This document shows positions 1 to 5,315 of a stretch of 5,315 nt of DNA, one piece after another. Each line of letters begins with the position of its first letter. The first letter of the stretch is position 1. Below the pieces are notes generated by a model. It was not told the DNA's origin. It made no database searches and saw only the letters and a program-made list of their open reading frames with translations. Where the stretch lies: NCBI GenBank assembly GCA_004296865.1, contig SCVQ01000096.1, forward strand, positions 1 to 5,315, given 5' to 3'. The DNA comes from Nitrospirota bacterium (GTDB lineage: Bacteria; Nitrospirota; Nitrospiria; Nitrospirales; Nitrospiraceae). The position numbers and the translations under genes were made by a program.

Positions 1-46
1 GGTTGAGTTGTTCGGAAGTGCTGTGGATCATGGCCGCAACCGTCAC
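1..46 (-). CDS. 5' end of an unidentified gene, cut by the left window edge
   Basis: Only about 15 codons are visible, reading MTVAAMIHSTSEQLN with no stop before the edge. A GTG at 44-46 overlaps the TGA stop (43-45) of the upstream MBL-fold gene as GTGA, a common arrangement for translationally coupled genes in one operon. An in-frame ATG at 29-31 is an alternative start. Neither has a strong Shine-Dalgarno sequence; only a weak GCAGGC lies just before the GTG. The visible residues are too few to assign a family. The call rests on the coupled overlap and the open frame, so it could also be a chance opening. Confidence 0.4.
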   Translation of the reverse strand, partial: MTVAAMIHSTSEQLN

Positions 47-639
47 GCCTGCAGGGCTCGTTCCAGCGCAGCTTTCGCGCCGGTCAGGATCGAAACCCCA
101 TCGCCCACAAGCATCGCATCGAACTTATATTTGAGGAGCCGCCTGAGCCCCTCGCGCGCCTTCGCCACATCCGCATACTTGTCGGCCGGCAGCATCGAGA
201 GCGCCCCGGTCGGCTTGCCGATCAGCGCATCGCCCACGATCATGACACCCGTCCCCTGCTGGATGAACAGCGCCATTTCCCCCGGCGATTTCTGATCTTT
301 GAGGTGCACGGCCCAGATGCCACCCGGAAGCAATTCGCCGTCCTTGTACGTCTTGTCGGCCTGGATCGTCATCTGCGACGCATCGGGTTCCGGGACCAGG
401 ACCCGACAGCCGAAGTCAGCGCGACAGGCCGCCGCCTCCCGCTCATGGTCCCGGTTCGTACACAGCAAATAATCCACTGCGCCGCCTTTCCGGATCAGCA
501 GCGTGGCCTCACCCGTCATGGGCGGCGGGTCCACGAGCACTCGATGTTCCCCCACGGTCAGAAAAAGACCGTTGAAGTCGAGCTGTTTCTCTTGCGAGAA
601 CCAAGACCACTGCCAGATGCCGGGAAGAAGTTGCTTCAT
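43..639 (-). CDS. Metallo-beta-lactamase-fold protein with a degenerate metal site
   Basis: The 198-residue product has the general layout of the glyoxalase II-like MBL superfamily: an N-terminal strand pair ending in VLVDPPP (about 34-40, where active enzymes have a VDPG-type turn), a motif-2 region LLCTNRDHEREA (58-69), a strand GVMIVGDALIG (131-141) carrying the usual aspartate, and a C-terminal LVGDGVSI (177-184) where a GHG-type histidine is usual. Of the HxHxDH signature only D64 and H65 remain; N62 replaces a histidine and D180 stands in for the last one. The metal centre is therefore probably altered or lost, and substrate and activity cannot be stated. No signal peptide is seen, so it is likely cytoplasmic. 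I chose the ATG at 637-639. The frame stays open upstream to a GTG at 744, but those 35 codons are read through repeat DNA and have no domain character. No clear Shine-Dalgarno precedes the ATG. The fold call is fairly firm; the function is not. Confidence 0.8.
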   Translation of the reverse strand: MKQLLPGIWQWSWFSQEKQLDFNGLFLTVGEHRVLVDPPPMTGEATLLIRKGGAVDYLLCTNRDHEREAAACRADFGCRVLVPEPDASQMTIQADKTYKDGELLPGGIWAVHLKDQKSPGEMALFIQQGTGVMIVGDALIGKPTGALSMLPADKYADVAKAREGLRRLLKYKFDAMLVGDGVSILTGAKAALERALQA

Positions 640-640
640 A

Positions 641-696
641 GAAGAGCTTATAGCGTATGGCTGATGGCCTAAAGCAAAGAGCTGATAGCTAATGCC
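641..696. repeat. Tandem array of eight degenerate heptamers (NNATRGC)
   Basis: Eight consecutive 7-bp units lie in perfect register on the plus strand, at 641, 648, 655, 662, 669, 676, 683 and 690. Six end in the exact trinucleotide AGC or GGC after an A-rich step (for example GTATGGC, TGATGGC, TTATAGC); the array decays at its right end (TAATGCC). It fills most of the 108-bp gap between the 82-residue gene and the MBL-fold gene and ends one base before the MBL ATG. Read on the minus strand it happens to be open and produces a false N-terminal extension. The same unit recurs at 1617-1637 and 1678-1712. Confidence 0.8.
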
Positions 697-732
697 GAGA
701 CTGATGTCGCTTCCGCCTTCCAGTCCGATCGT

Positions 733-753
733 TTCACACTTCACGCATCACGT
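733..753. repeat. Three heptamers (TTCACGC family) across a gene end
   Basis: Three 7-bp units, TTCACAC (733-739), TTCACGC (740-746) and ATCACGT (747-753), are in register. On the minus strand each unit carries TGA (plus-strand TCA at 734-736, 741-743 and 748-750). The copy at 748-750 is the actual stop codon of the 82-residue gene, and the other two put stops in the remaining two frames. The unit matches the array at 3186-3220, which is in the opposite orientation. Confidence 0.65.
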
Positions 754-996
754 CTTCGATAGCGACGCGACCGCGTCCTTCACGACCTTGGTCACCTTGG
801 CCAAGATGTCGGCCTCTTCAGGAAGATCGACGATGTCGTCTTCGGGTACGGTGATGAACTTTCGGTTGGCGCCCTTGGTGAGCGAGATCAGAAACAGGCC
901 GTTCGACGGCGTGACGGGAACGACGACTTGCACCGACTGGTCGATGCCGCGCACCAACTCAAGAAACTTCTGCTTGCCCGCTTCCATCTCGTCCAT
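748..996 (-). CDS. Small protein of unknown function (82 aa)
   Basis: I do not recognise a family. The product is a small soluble protein with an amphipathic, charged N-terminus (MDEMEAGKQKFLELVRGID), a central beta-rich stretch (about 22-50: VQVVVPVTPSNGLFLISLT, then NRKFITVPEDDIVDLP) and a likely C-terminal helix (about 61-80). It has no cysteine, no signal peptide and no membrane segment. The ATG at 994-996 is preceded by AAAGGA (1001-1006) four bases upstream, a credible though close ribosome site; a second in-frame ATG lies three codons in. The gene starts 56 bp after the thioredoxin-fold gene, so the two are probably co-transcribed. Its last codons and stop run into heptamer repeat DNA. 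Reality as a gene rests on the ribosome site, a compact protein-like composition and its fit in a same-strand series; the function is unknown. Confidence 0.75.
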   Translation of the reverse strand: MDEMEAGKQKFLELVRGIDQSVQVVVPVTPSNGLFLISLTKGANRKFITVPEDDIVDLPEEADILAKVTKVVKDAVASLSKT

Positions 997-1052
997 GTTG
1001 TCCTTTATCCGCTCTGTTCACGTGCCAGGCAGGCAGCGCGGCGAAGACCCGG

Positions 1053-1589
1053 TTACAGCCCTTTGCCGTTTCCGCCGGCCAGCAGCTTGTTCACTTCCTG
1101 CAGGATCACATCCGCGCCGGCCAAGTCCATATTGCCGACCCGCTGCCACCGGATGACTCCCTCTTGGTCGATGAGGTAGACGTTGGGAATGAACTTCCCG
1201 CCGCCGTAGAGCTTGTCGGTGGTCTTGTTCGGATCGATCAGGTAGGGGTAGGTCACCTTCACCGGAAAGGCCGAGAGGAACTCCGTCACCGCCTTCTTCG
1301 AATCGCCGGAGGAGTTCACGCCCAGGACCGCCACGTCCTTCCCCCTGGTCGCCTCATAGACTTTTTGCAGGTTCGTGCCCTGCATCATGCAGGGTTCGCA
1401 GATGTGAAACAGCCCCAGCACCACCACTTTCCCCTTGAAGCTCTCCAACGAGACCGCCTCCCCGCTGAGCGTCGTCAAGGTAAAACCGGGGGCTTTCTCG
1501 CCGACCTTAAAGTAGCTCTTGGCCAACACCGCCCCGGCTAGGGCGATCGTCAGGATCGGCACCAGCAGGATCGTGATCATCCGTTTCAT
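1053..1589 (-). CDS. Exported thioredoxin-fold (TlpA/AhpC-TSA-like) protein
   Basis: The 178-residue product begins with a Sec-type signal peptide: MKR, a hydrophobic core (about 4-20) and a plausible cleavage after AVLA (20-23). A redoxin domain follows: VGEKAPGFTLTTLSGEAVSL (about 29-48), the strand KVVVLGLF (54-61), the redox motif CEPC (C64 and C67), and the cis-proline region KFIPNVYLID with P135. The CxPC pattern and cis-proline indicate a thiol-disulfide oxidoreductase acting outside the cytoplasm, in the TlpA/ResA style, perhaps in cytochrome maturation or disulfide reduction; the partner is not shown. The usual tryptophan before the first cysteine is isoleucine here (HICEPC), which may shift the redox potential or specificity. 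No lipobox cysteine is seen, so it is soluble periplasmic or anchored by an uncleaved signal. The ATG at 1587-1589 is chosen because GGAGG lies five bases upstream; an in-frame ATG at 1599-1601 overlaps that site and is less likely. Confidence 0.88.
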   Translation of the reverse strand: MKRMITILLVPILTIALAGAVLAKSYFKVGEKAPGFTLTTLSGEAVSLESFKGKVVVLGLFHICEPCMMQGTNLQKVYEATRGKDVAVLGVNSSGDSKKAVTEFLSAFPVKVTYPYLIDPNKTTDKLYGGGKFIPNVYLIDQEGVIRWQRVGNMDLAGADVILQEVNKLLAGGNGKGL

Positions 1590-1594
1590 GGCAG

Positions 1595-1599
1595 CCTCC
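1595..1599 (-). promoter_or_regulatory. Ribosome binding site GGAGG that decides the thioredoxin-fold gene start
   Basis: On the minus strand GGAGG is followed by CTGCC and then ATG (1587-1589), an ideal spacing of five bases. It overlaps the alternative ATG at 1599-1601, which therefore cannot use it. This supports the 178-residue form, in which the signal peptide starts directly with MKR. Confidence 0.75.
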
Positions 1600-1616
1600 A
1601 TACAAAAACCAGGAGC

Positions 1617-1637
1617 GAATGGCTAATGGCGTATGGC
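1617..1637. repeat. Three heptamers (NNATGGC), left arm of an inverted pair
   Basis: Three exact-core units, GAATGGC (1617-1623), TAATGGC (1624-1630) and GTATGGC (1631-1637), are in register on the plus strand, preceded by GGAGC (1612-1616). They belong to the same family as 641-696. The matching array at 1678-1712 has the opposite orientation, so the two can pair. They lie in the gap between purF and the thioredoxin-fold gene. Confidence 0.75.
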
Positions 1638-1677
1638 GGGAACGCATAGAAGAGCGGAAAAAGATTTCTCGCTCGGA

Positions 1678-1712
1678 GCCATCAGCTATTGGCCATATGC
1701 CATATGCTCCAT
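1678..1712. repeat. Five heptamers (GCCATNN), right arm of the inverted pair
   Basis: Five 7-bp units in register start at 1678, 1685, 1692, 1699 and 1706. Four have the GCYAT core (GCCATCA, GCTATTG, and GCCATAT twice); the last is GCTCCAT. This is the reverse complement of the 1617-1637 family. The GGAGC/GCTCC flanks match too, extending the potential stem. An unrelated segment of about 40 bp separates the arms. Confidence 0.75.
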
Positions 1713-1778
1713 CTTCTGCGGCTATCCTAGCACGCGTGAATTTTCAGGAGCAACTGTAATGACGGCGAGAAAACCGCG

Positions 1779-3227
1779 CTAGAAAAGGCCCAATTGCAAT
1801 TCTTCGGCCTTTGTGAAGGGGATGGGGTACTGCTCCGTGAAACACGCGTTGCAGTAATGCTCGGGGCTCCCCGGAGAGGCCTGGAGCATGCCCTCCAAGC
1901 TGAGGTAGGCCAGACTGTCGGCCGTGATGTATTTCCTGATCTCCTGGATCGTATGACTCGATCCGATGAGTTCCTTGCGGGTCGGCGTATCCACCCCGTA
2001 GAAACAGGGGGAGACGATCGGCGGCGAGCTGATCCGCATGTGCACTTCCTTCGCGCCGGCCTGCCGGAGCATCTTGACGATCTTGCGGCTCGTCGTCCCC
2101 CGCACAATCGAGTCGTCCACCACGATGACGCGCTTGCCCTCCAGCACCTCGGGCACCGCGTTCAGCTTGATCTTGACCCCGAAGTGGCGGATGGCTTGTT
2201 CCGGCTCGATGAAGGTCCGGCCGACATAGTGGTTCCGGATGAGCCCGTTCTCGAACGGAATCCCTGAGCCCTCCGAGTAGCCCAGCGCCGCCGGGACACC
2301 GGAGTCCGGGACCGGGATCACAATGTCGCCCTTCACCTGCGACTCCTTCGCCAACTGCCGGCCCAACGCCTTGCGGGTGAGATAGACCACCCGCTCCCCG
2401 AAAATCTTGCTGTCCGGCCGCGCGAAGTAGACGTATTCGAAGACGCACTTGGCGGGATTCACTTTGACGAACGGCTTGTAGCTTGTCACACCCGCCTGGT
2501 TCAGCACGACCAGCTCACCCGGCTCGATCTCGCGGATTGGCTCGGCGCCGATCAGGTCGAAGGCGCAGGTTTCCGACGCAACCAACAAGCTCTCCCGCAG
2601 ACGCCCGAGACAGAGGGGACGGAACCCGTGGGGGTCCCTCGCGGCGATAATGCCGTCGTCCGTCAAGATCACGACGGAGAAGGCGCCCCGCACCTGGCTG
2701 AGGGCGTCGATCACGCGGGCCAGCAGGGTGTCCCCGTGGGAATGGGCGATCAAATGGATAATTACCTCGCTGTCGGTCGAGGACTGGAAGATCGCCCCGT
2801 AGGCCTCCAGCTCGTTCCGCAACATCGTCGCGTTGATCAGGTTGCCGTTGTGTGCCAGGGCCAGGTTTCCGAAGGCGAAGTTGACGGTCAAGGGCTGGAC
2901 GTTTTTGAGGTTATTGCCTCCGGCGGTGCTATAGCGGTTGTGGCCGATGGCCATGCGCCCTGGCAGACGTTTGAGTACCGGCTTGGAGTAGATATCGGCC
3001 ACAAGCCCCATGCCCTTTTCCACATGGAAGGACTCCCCATCGGACGAGGCAATGCCGGACCCCTCCTGCCCCCGGTGCTGCAAGGCATAGAGGCCCAGAT
3101 AGGTCATGTTGGCCGCTTCTTTGTGGTTATAGACGCCGAAAACCGCGCATTCGTCGTGGAACTTGTCCGGCGTGATCAATCGCAGACGTGAGACGTCGGG
3201 CGTGAAGCGTGAAGCGACAGGAAGCAT
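1779..3227 (-). CDS. purF: Amidophosphoribosyltransferase (glutamine PRPP amidotransferase), Fe-S type
   Basis: PurF catalyses the committed first step of de novo purine synthesis: PRPP and glutamine give phosphoribosylamine. Numbered from the ATG at 3225-3227 (482 aa), the Ntn-glutaminase domain holds the nucleophile C27 in DECAVFGVYNH, R98 in GHNRYSTAG, N127-G128 in AHNG and D152 in SSTDSE. The phosphoribosyltransferase domain holds the PRPP loop VIVVDDSIVRGTTS (367-380). Four cysteines, C261, C408, C459 and C462 (the last two as YCNAC), match the 4Fe-4S ligands of the Bacillus subtilis enzyme, so this is the cluster-bearing class made with a propeptide that is removed to expose the cysteine. 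The start is uncertain: GTG 3263, ATG 3227 and TTG 3179 are all in frame. TTG would leave 10 residues before the cysteine, close to the 11 known in B. subtilis, whereas the longer forms read through repeat DNA. The gene directly follows purL. The C-terminus ends naturally at LQLGLF. Confidence 0.96.
   Translation of the reverse strand: MLPVASRFTPDVSRLRLITPDKFHDECAVFGVYNHKEAANMTYLGLYALQHRGQEGSGIASSDGESFHVEKGMGLVADIYSKPVLKRLPGRMAIGHNRYSTAGGNNLKNVQPLTVNFAFGNLALAHNGNLINATMLRNELEAYGAIFQSSTDSEVIIHLIAHSHGDTLLARVIDALSQVRGAFSVVILTDDGIIAARDPHGFRPLCLGRLRESLLVASETCAFDLIGAEPIREIEPGELVVLNQAGVTSYKPFVKVNPAKCVFEYVYFARPDSKIFGERVVYLTRKALGRQLAKESQVKGDIVIPVPDSGVPAALGYSEGSGIPFENGLIRNHYVGRTFIEPEQAIRHFGVKIKLNAVPEVLEGKRVIVVDDSIVRGTTSRKIVKMLRQAGAKEVHMRISSPPIVSPCFYGVDTPTRKELIGSSHTIQEIRKYITADSLAYLSLEGMLQASPGSPEHYCNACFTEQYPIPFTKAEELQLGLF
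3186..3220. repeat. Five heptamers (GCGTGAA family) at the purF 5' end
   Basis: Units in register on the plus strand start at 3186, 3193, 3200, 3207 and 3214. The two central units are identical (GCGTGAA) and the flanking ones are degenerate (ACGTGAG, ACGTCGG, GCGACAG). On the purF strand the unit reads TTCACGC and contains no stop, so the array is open in the purF frame and would encode part of the N-terminus (VASRFTPDVSRL) if the GTG or ATG start is used. Confidence 0.7.
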
Positions 3228-3250
3228 CGTTGGTTTTCGGCCCACTCCCC

Positions 3251-3271
3251 TCACTCCTGACACCTTACCCC
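3251..3271. repeat. Three heptamers (TNACNCC family) across the purL stop
   Basis: TCACTCC (3251-3257), TGACACC (3258-3264) and TTACCCC (3265-3271) form three units in register; weaker units may flank them (3244-3250 and 3272-3278). On the minus strand they read GGNGTNA. The first unit met by the ribosome supplies the purL TAA (3265-3267), the second contains the GTG candidate start of purF (3261-3263), and the third carries a TGA in another frame. Confidence 0.6.
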
Positions 3272-5315
3272 TCGCTTTGGCTCAACGTCCGTTCCAGGCT
3301 CAGGCTCCAGCTCTCATCCAACGTCTTCAAGTCCGCGGCGATCCGGCAGCCGCTCGCCCGCTTGCCCGCCTCGACATCGACCACGAATTGCTCGCCACCC
3401 ACAGTCCCGATGGCCGCCGCCTCCACGCCCAGGTCCCTGGCCGCCTTGAGCACGGCCTCGCAATGGGCCGGCTTGACCGAGAGGACCACGCGCGACTGGC
3501 TCTCGCCGAAGAGCAGGGCATCGAGGCGAAGCGGTCCCGCCGTCAATCTTACCACAGCGCCGAGGGGCTGCGTCGGATGCGCCAGGCAACACTCGGCCAA
3601 AGCCACAGCCAGGCCGCCGTCCGAGCAATCGTGCGCCGATTGCACCAGGCCGTCACGGATCAGCGTGAGCACGCAGCGATGCAGCGCTTTCTCGGTGTCC
3701 AGATTCAGGACAGGCGGAGTCCCCTGTTCCCGGTGATGGACCACGCGCAAATACTCCGTCCCGCCCAGGTCTTCCTTCGTCGCGCCCAGCAGGATGATCT
3801 GATCGCCGGCTTGCTTGAACCACTGGGTCATGGCCTTATCCGCCGATTCGATCAAGCCGACCATGCCGAGGATCGGCGTGGGGTAGATTGACAGGCCGTT
3901 CGTCTCGTTGTAGAAGCTCACGTTGCCGCTGACCACGGGAACCTGGAAGGCCTCGCAGGTGTCCTTGATGCCCTCGATGCAGAGGATGAACTGCCACATG
4001 ATGTCGGGCCGTTCGGGATTGCCGAAGTTCAAACAGTCGGTCAGCCCGATCGGCTCGGCCCCGGAACAGACCAAATTCCGCGCCGCCTCCGCCACCGCGA
4101 TGGACGCGCCGAGGTAGGGATTCAACACGCAGTACCGTCCGTTCCCGTCCGTCGTCATCGCCAGCGCCTTATGCGTGCCCTTGATCCGGACCACCGCGGC
4201 ATCCGATCCGGGCCGCACCAGCGTGTTCGTCCGCACCATGTGGTCATACTGTTGGTAGATCCAGGCCTTGCGGGCGATCGTGGGCGACTCCAGAAGCGAC
4301 CGCAACACCGCCGTCGCATCCTTCACATCCGGCAGGACGTCCATGTTGAGAGACTGCAGCGAGTCCTGATAGGCGGGAGCCATACTGGGCCGCTCATACC
4401 GAGGCCCATCTTCGGCCAGAGCCTTGGCCGGAATCTCGGCGACGATTTTACCCTGGTCGCGCACGCGCAAGATACCGTCCGACGTCACGCGCCCAACTAC
4501 CGCCGCGGACAAATCCCACTTCCGGCAAATCTTCAGGACCTCTTCCTCAAGTCCCTCCTTGGCGATCATGAGCATCCGCTCCTGCGATTCCGACAGCATC
4601 AGATCATAGGGCGTCATGTTCGGCTCGCGCCGCGGGATGGCGGTCAAATCCAGGTCGATCCCGTTGCCAGCCCGCGAAGCCATCTCGCAGGAGGAGCTGG
4701 TCAAGCCGGCCGCTCCCATGTCCTGGATGCCCACCAACAGATCTTTGTCCATCAGTTCCAGACAGGCTTCCAGCAAGAGCTTCTCGGTGAAGGGATCGCC
4801 GACTTGCACGGTCGGCCGCTTGGCTTCCGAAGCTTCATCGAAGGAGTCTGAGGCCATCGTCGCCCCGTGAATCCCGTCGCGCCCCGTTTTGGACCCGACG
4901 TACATGACCGGATTCCCGACGCCGGCCGCCAGCCCCTTGAAGAGCCGATCCTTCTTGGCGATCCCCAGACAAAACACGTTCACCAAAGGGTTCTGCGCAT
5001 AGATTTCGTTGAACACGACTTCGCCGCCGACCGTCGGCACACCCATGCAGTTGCCGTAGCCCGCGATGCCGGCCACGACGCCCTTGACCAGATGGCGATT
5101 CAACGGCCGGTCCAATAACCCGAACCGCAGAGAATCCAGCAACGCAATCGGCCTGGCGCCCATCGTGAAGATGTCCCGCAAGATGCCGCCCACGCCGGTG
5201 GCCGCCCCCTGGTACGGCTCTATAAATGAGGGATGGTTGTGCGACTCCATCTTGAAGACCGCGCAGAGCCCGTCCCCGATGTCCACCGCACCGGCATTCT
5301 CGCCCGGCCCTTGCA
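3265..5315 (-). CDS. purL: Phosphoribosylformylglycinamidine synthase subunit PurL (5' end beyond the window)
   Basis: PurL is the ATP-dependent synthetase subunit that converts FGAR to FGAM using ammonia supplied by PurQ, with PurS as bridge. The visible 683 complete codons begin inside the conserved [15 protein letters not shown] stretch; by comparison with B. subtilis PurL about 75-80 N-terminal residues lie off the edge. Counting from the valine codon at 5284-5286, landmarks are KMESHNHPS (12-20, with the conserved histidines), [16 protein letters not shown] (23-38), [14 protein letters not shown] (186-199), LSESQERML (231-239), the second PurM-like half with MVRTNT (350-355) and SGNVSFYNE (453-461), SAHDCSDGG (550-558) and FGESQSR (593-599). 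The protein ends soon after the second ATP-grasp-unrelated PurM-type half, with no glutaminase domain, so it is the short form that needs separate PurQ and PurS, expected beyond the right edge. The GTG at 5286 is an internal valine codon, not a start. purF begins immediately after its TAA. Confidence 0.97.
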   Translation of the reverse strand, partial: QGPGENAGAVDIGDGLCAVFKMESHNHPSFIEPYQGAATGVGGILRDIFTMGARPIALLDSLRFGLLDRPLNRHLVKGVVAGIAGYGNCMGVPTVGGEVVFNEIYAQNPLVNVFCLGIAKKDRLFKGLAAGVGNPVMYVGSKTGRDGIHGATMASDSFDEASEAKRPTVQVGDPFTEKLLLEACLELMDKDLLVGIQDMGAAGLTSSSCEMASRAGNGIDLDLTAIPRREPNMTPYDLMLSESQERMLMIAKEGLEEEVLKICRKWDLSAAVVGRVTSDGILRVRDQGKIVAEIPAKALAEDGPRYERPSMAPAYQDSLQSLNMDVLPDVKDATAVLRSLLESPTIARKAWIYQQYDHMVRTNTLVRPGSDAAVVRIKGTHKALAMTTDGNGRYCVLNPYLGASIAVAEAARNLVCSGAEPIGLTDCLNFGNPERPDIMWQFILCIEGIKDTCEAFQVPVVSGNVSFYNETNGLSIYPTPILGMVGLIESADKAMTQWFKQAGDQIILLGATKEDLGGTEYLRVVHHREQGTPPVLNLDTEKALHRCVLTLIRDGLVQSAHDCSDGGLAVALAECCLAHPTQPLGAVVRLTAGPLRLDALLFGESQSRVVLSVKPAHCEAVLKAARDLGVEAAAIGTVGGEQFVVDVEAGKRASGCRIAADLKTLDESWSLSLERTLSQSEG

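Noticed and set aside
641..696. CRISPR array
   Set aside because: The units are 7 bp and directly abutting, with no spacers, so this is a degenerate tandem repeat.
640..744. A 35-residue N-terminal extension of the MBL-fold protein starting at GTG 744
   Set aside because: It is translated through the heptamer array, has no domain or signal-peptide character, and the MBL-type N-terminal strand starts right after the ATG at 637-639.
1599..1601. Upstream ATG for the thioredoxin-fold gene
   Set aside because: It overlaps the GGAGG that serves the ATG at 1587-1589, and the longer form adds MEAA in front of a normal signal peptide.
1724..1753. Possible sigma-70 promoter on the minus strand (TTGCTC, 18 bp, TAGGAT)
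   Set aside because: It matches only 3 of 6 and 4 of 6 consensus positions, which is not enough in a GC-rich genome whose promoter rules are unknown. The position, ahead of the thioredoxin-fold gene, is plausible.
1740..1778. Rho-independent terminator after purF
   Set aside because: No GC-rich stem followed by a T run was found on the minus strand. The only strong pairing potential is between the heptamer arrays, without a T tract.
3163..3891. Long plus-strand open frames opposite purL and purF (also 304-672, 692-1156, 1794-2267, 2628-3191, 4171-4851)
   Set aside because: They lie antisense to well-supported genes, are rich in arginine, histidine and glutamine as expected of GC-rich shadow frames, and show no recognisable domain.
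5284..5286. GTG as the start of purL
   Set aside because: The frame continues to the window edge as QGPGENAGA, a conserved PurL segment, so the GTG is an internal valine codon.

Overview
The window looks like a piece of a GC-rich bacterial chromosome. Every supportable gene is on the minus strand, so the genes read from right to left. The short (PurQ/PurS-dependent) PurL next to an Fe-S-type PurF, a small protein with no recognised family, and degenerate 7-bp repeats packed into the gene junctions together resemble Nitrospira or a close relative (Nitrospirota). That assignment is inference from overall character; no marker gene is present to prove it.

Right half (about 3265-5315): the C-terminal nine-tenths of purL (FGAM synthase), cut by the window edge. 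Next (1779 to about 3227): purF (amidophosphoribosyltransferase), with its glutaminase cysteine, PRPP loop and four cluster cysteines all visible. These two genes catalyse the fourth and first steps of de novo IMP synthesis and are almost certainly one transcript. Their junction is filled with heptamer repeats that supply purL's stop codon and make the purF start ambiguous.

Left half: a roughly 190-bp gap (1590-1778) holds two oppositely oriented heptamer arrays. It is followed by an exported thioredoxin-fold protein with a CEPC motif (1053-1589), an 82-residue protein of unknown function (748-996), a metallo-beta-lactamase-fold protein with a degraded metal site (43-639), and the first 15 codons of another gene that overlaps the previous stop as GTGA (1-46). 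Nothing in the sequence ties these genes to purine synthesis.

The most unusual content is in the junctions. At least three families of degenerate 7-bp tandem repeats (read on the plus strand: NNATRGC, TTCACGC and TNACNCC) sit between genes, run into gene ends, and create misleading in-frame N-terminal extensions. They resemble in style the heptanucleotide short tandemly repeated repetitive (STRR) sequences described in filamentous cyanobacteria. No RNA gene, insertion sequence, CRISPR array or convincing rho-independent terminator was seen. No gap between genes exceeds about 190 bp.
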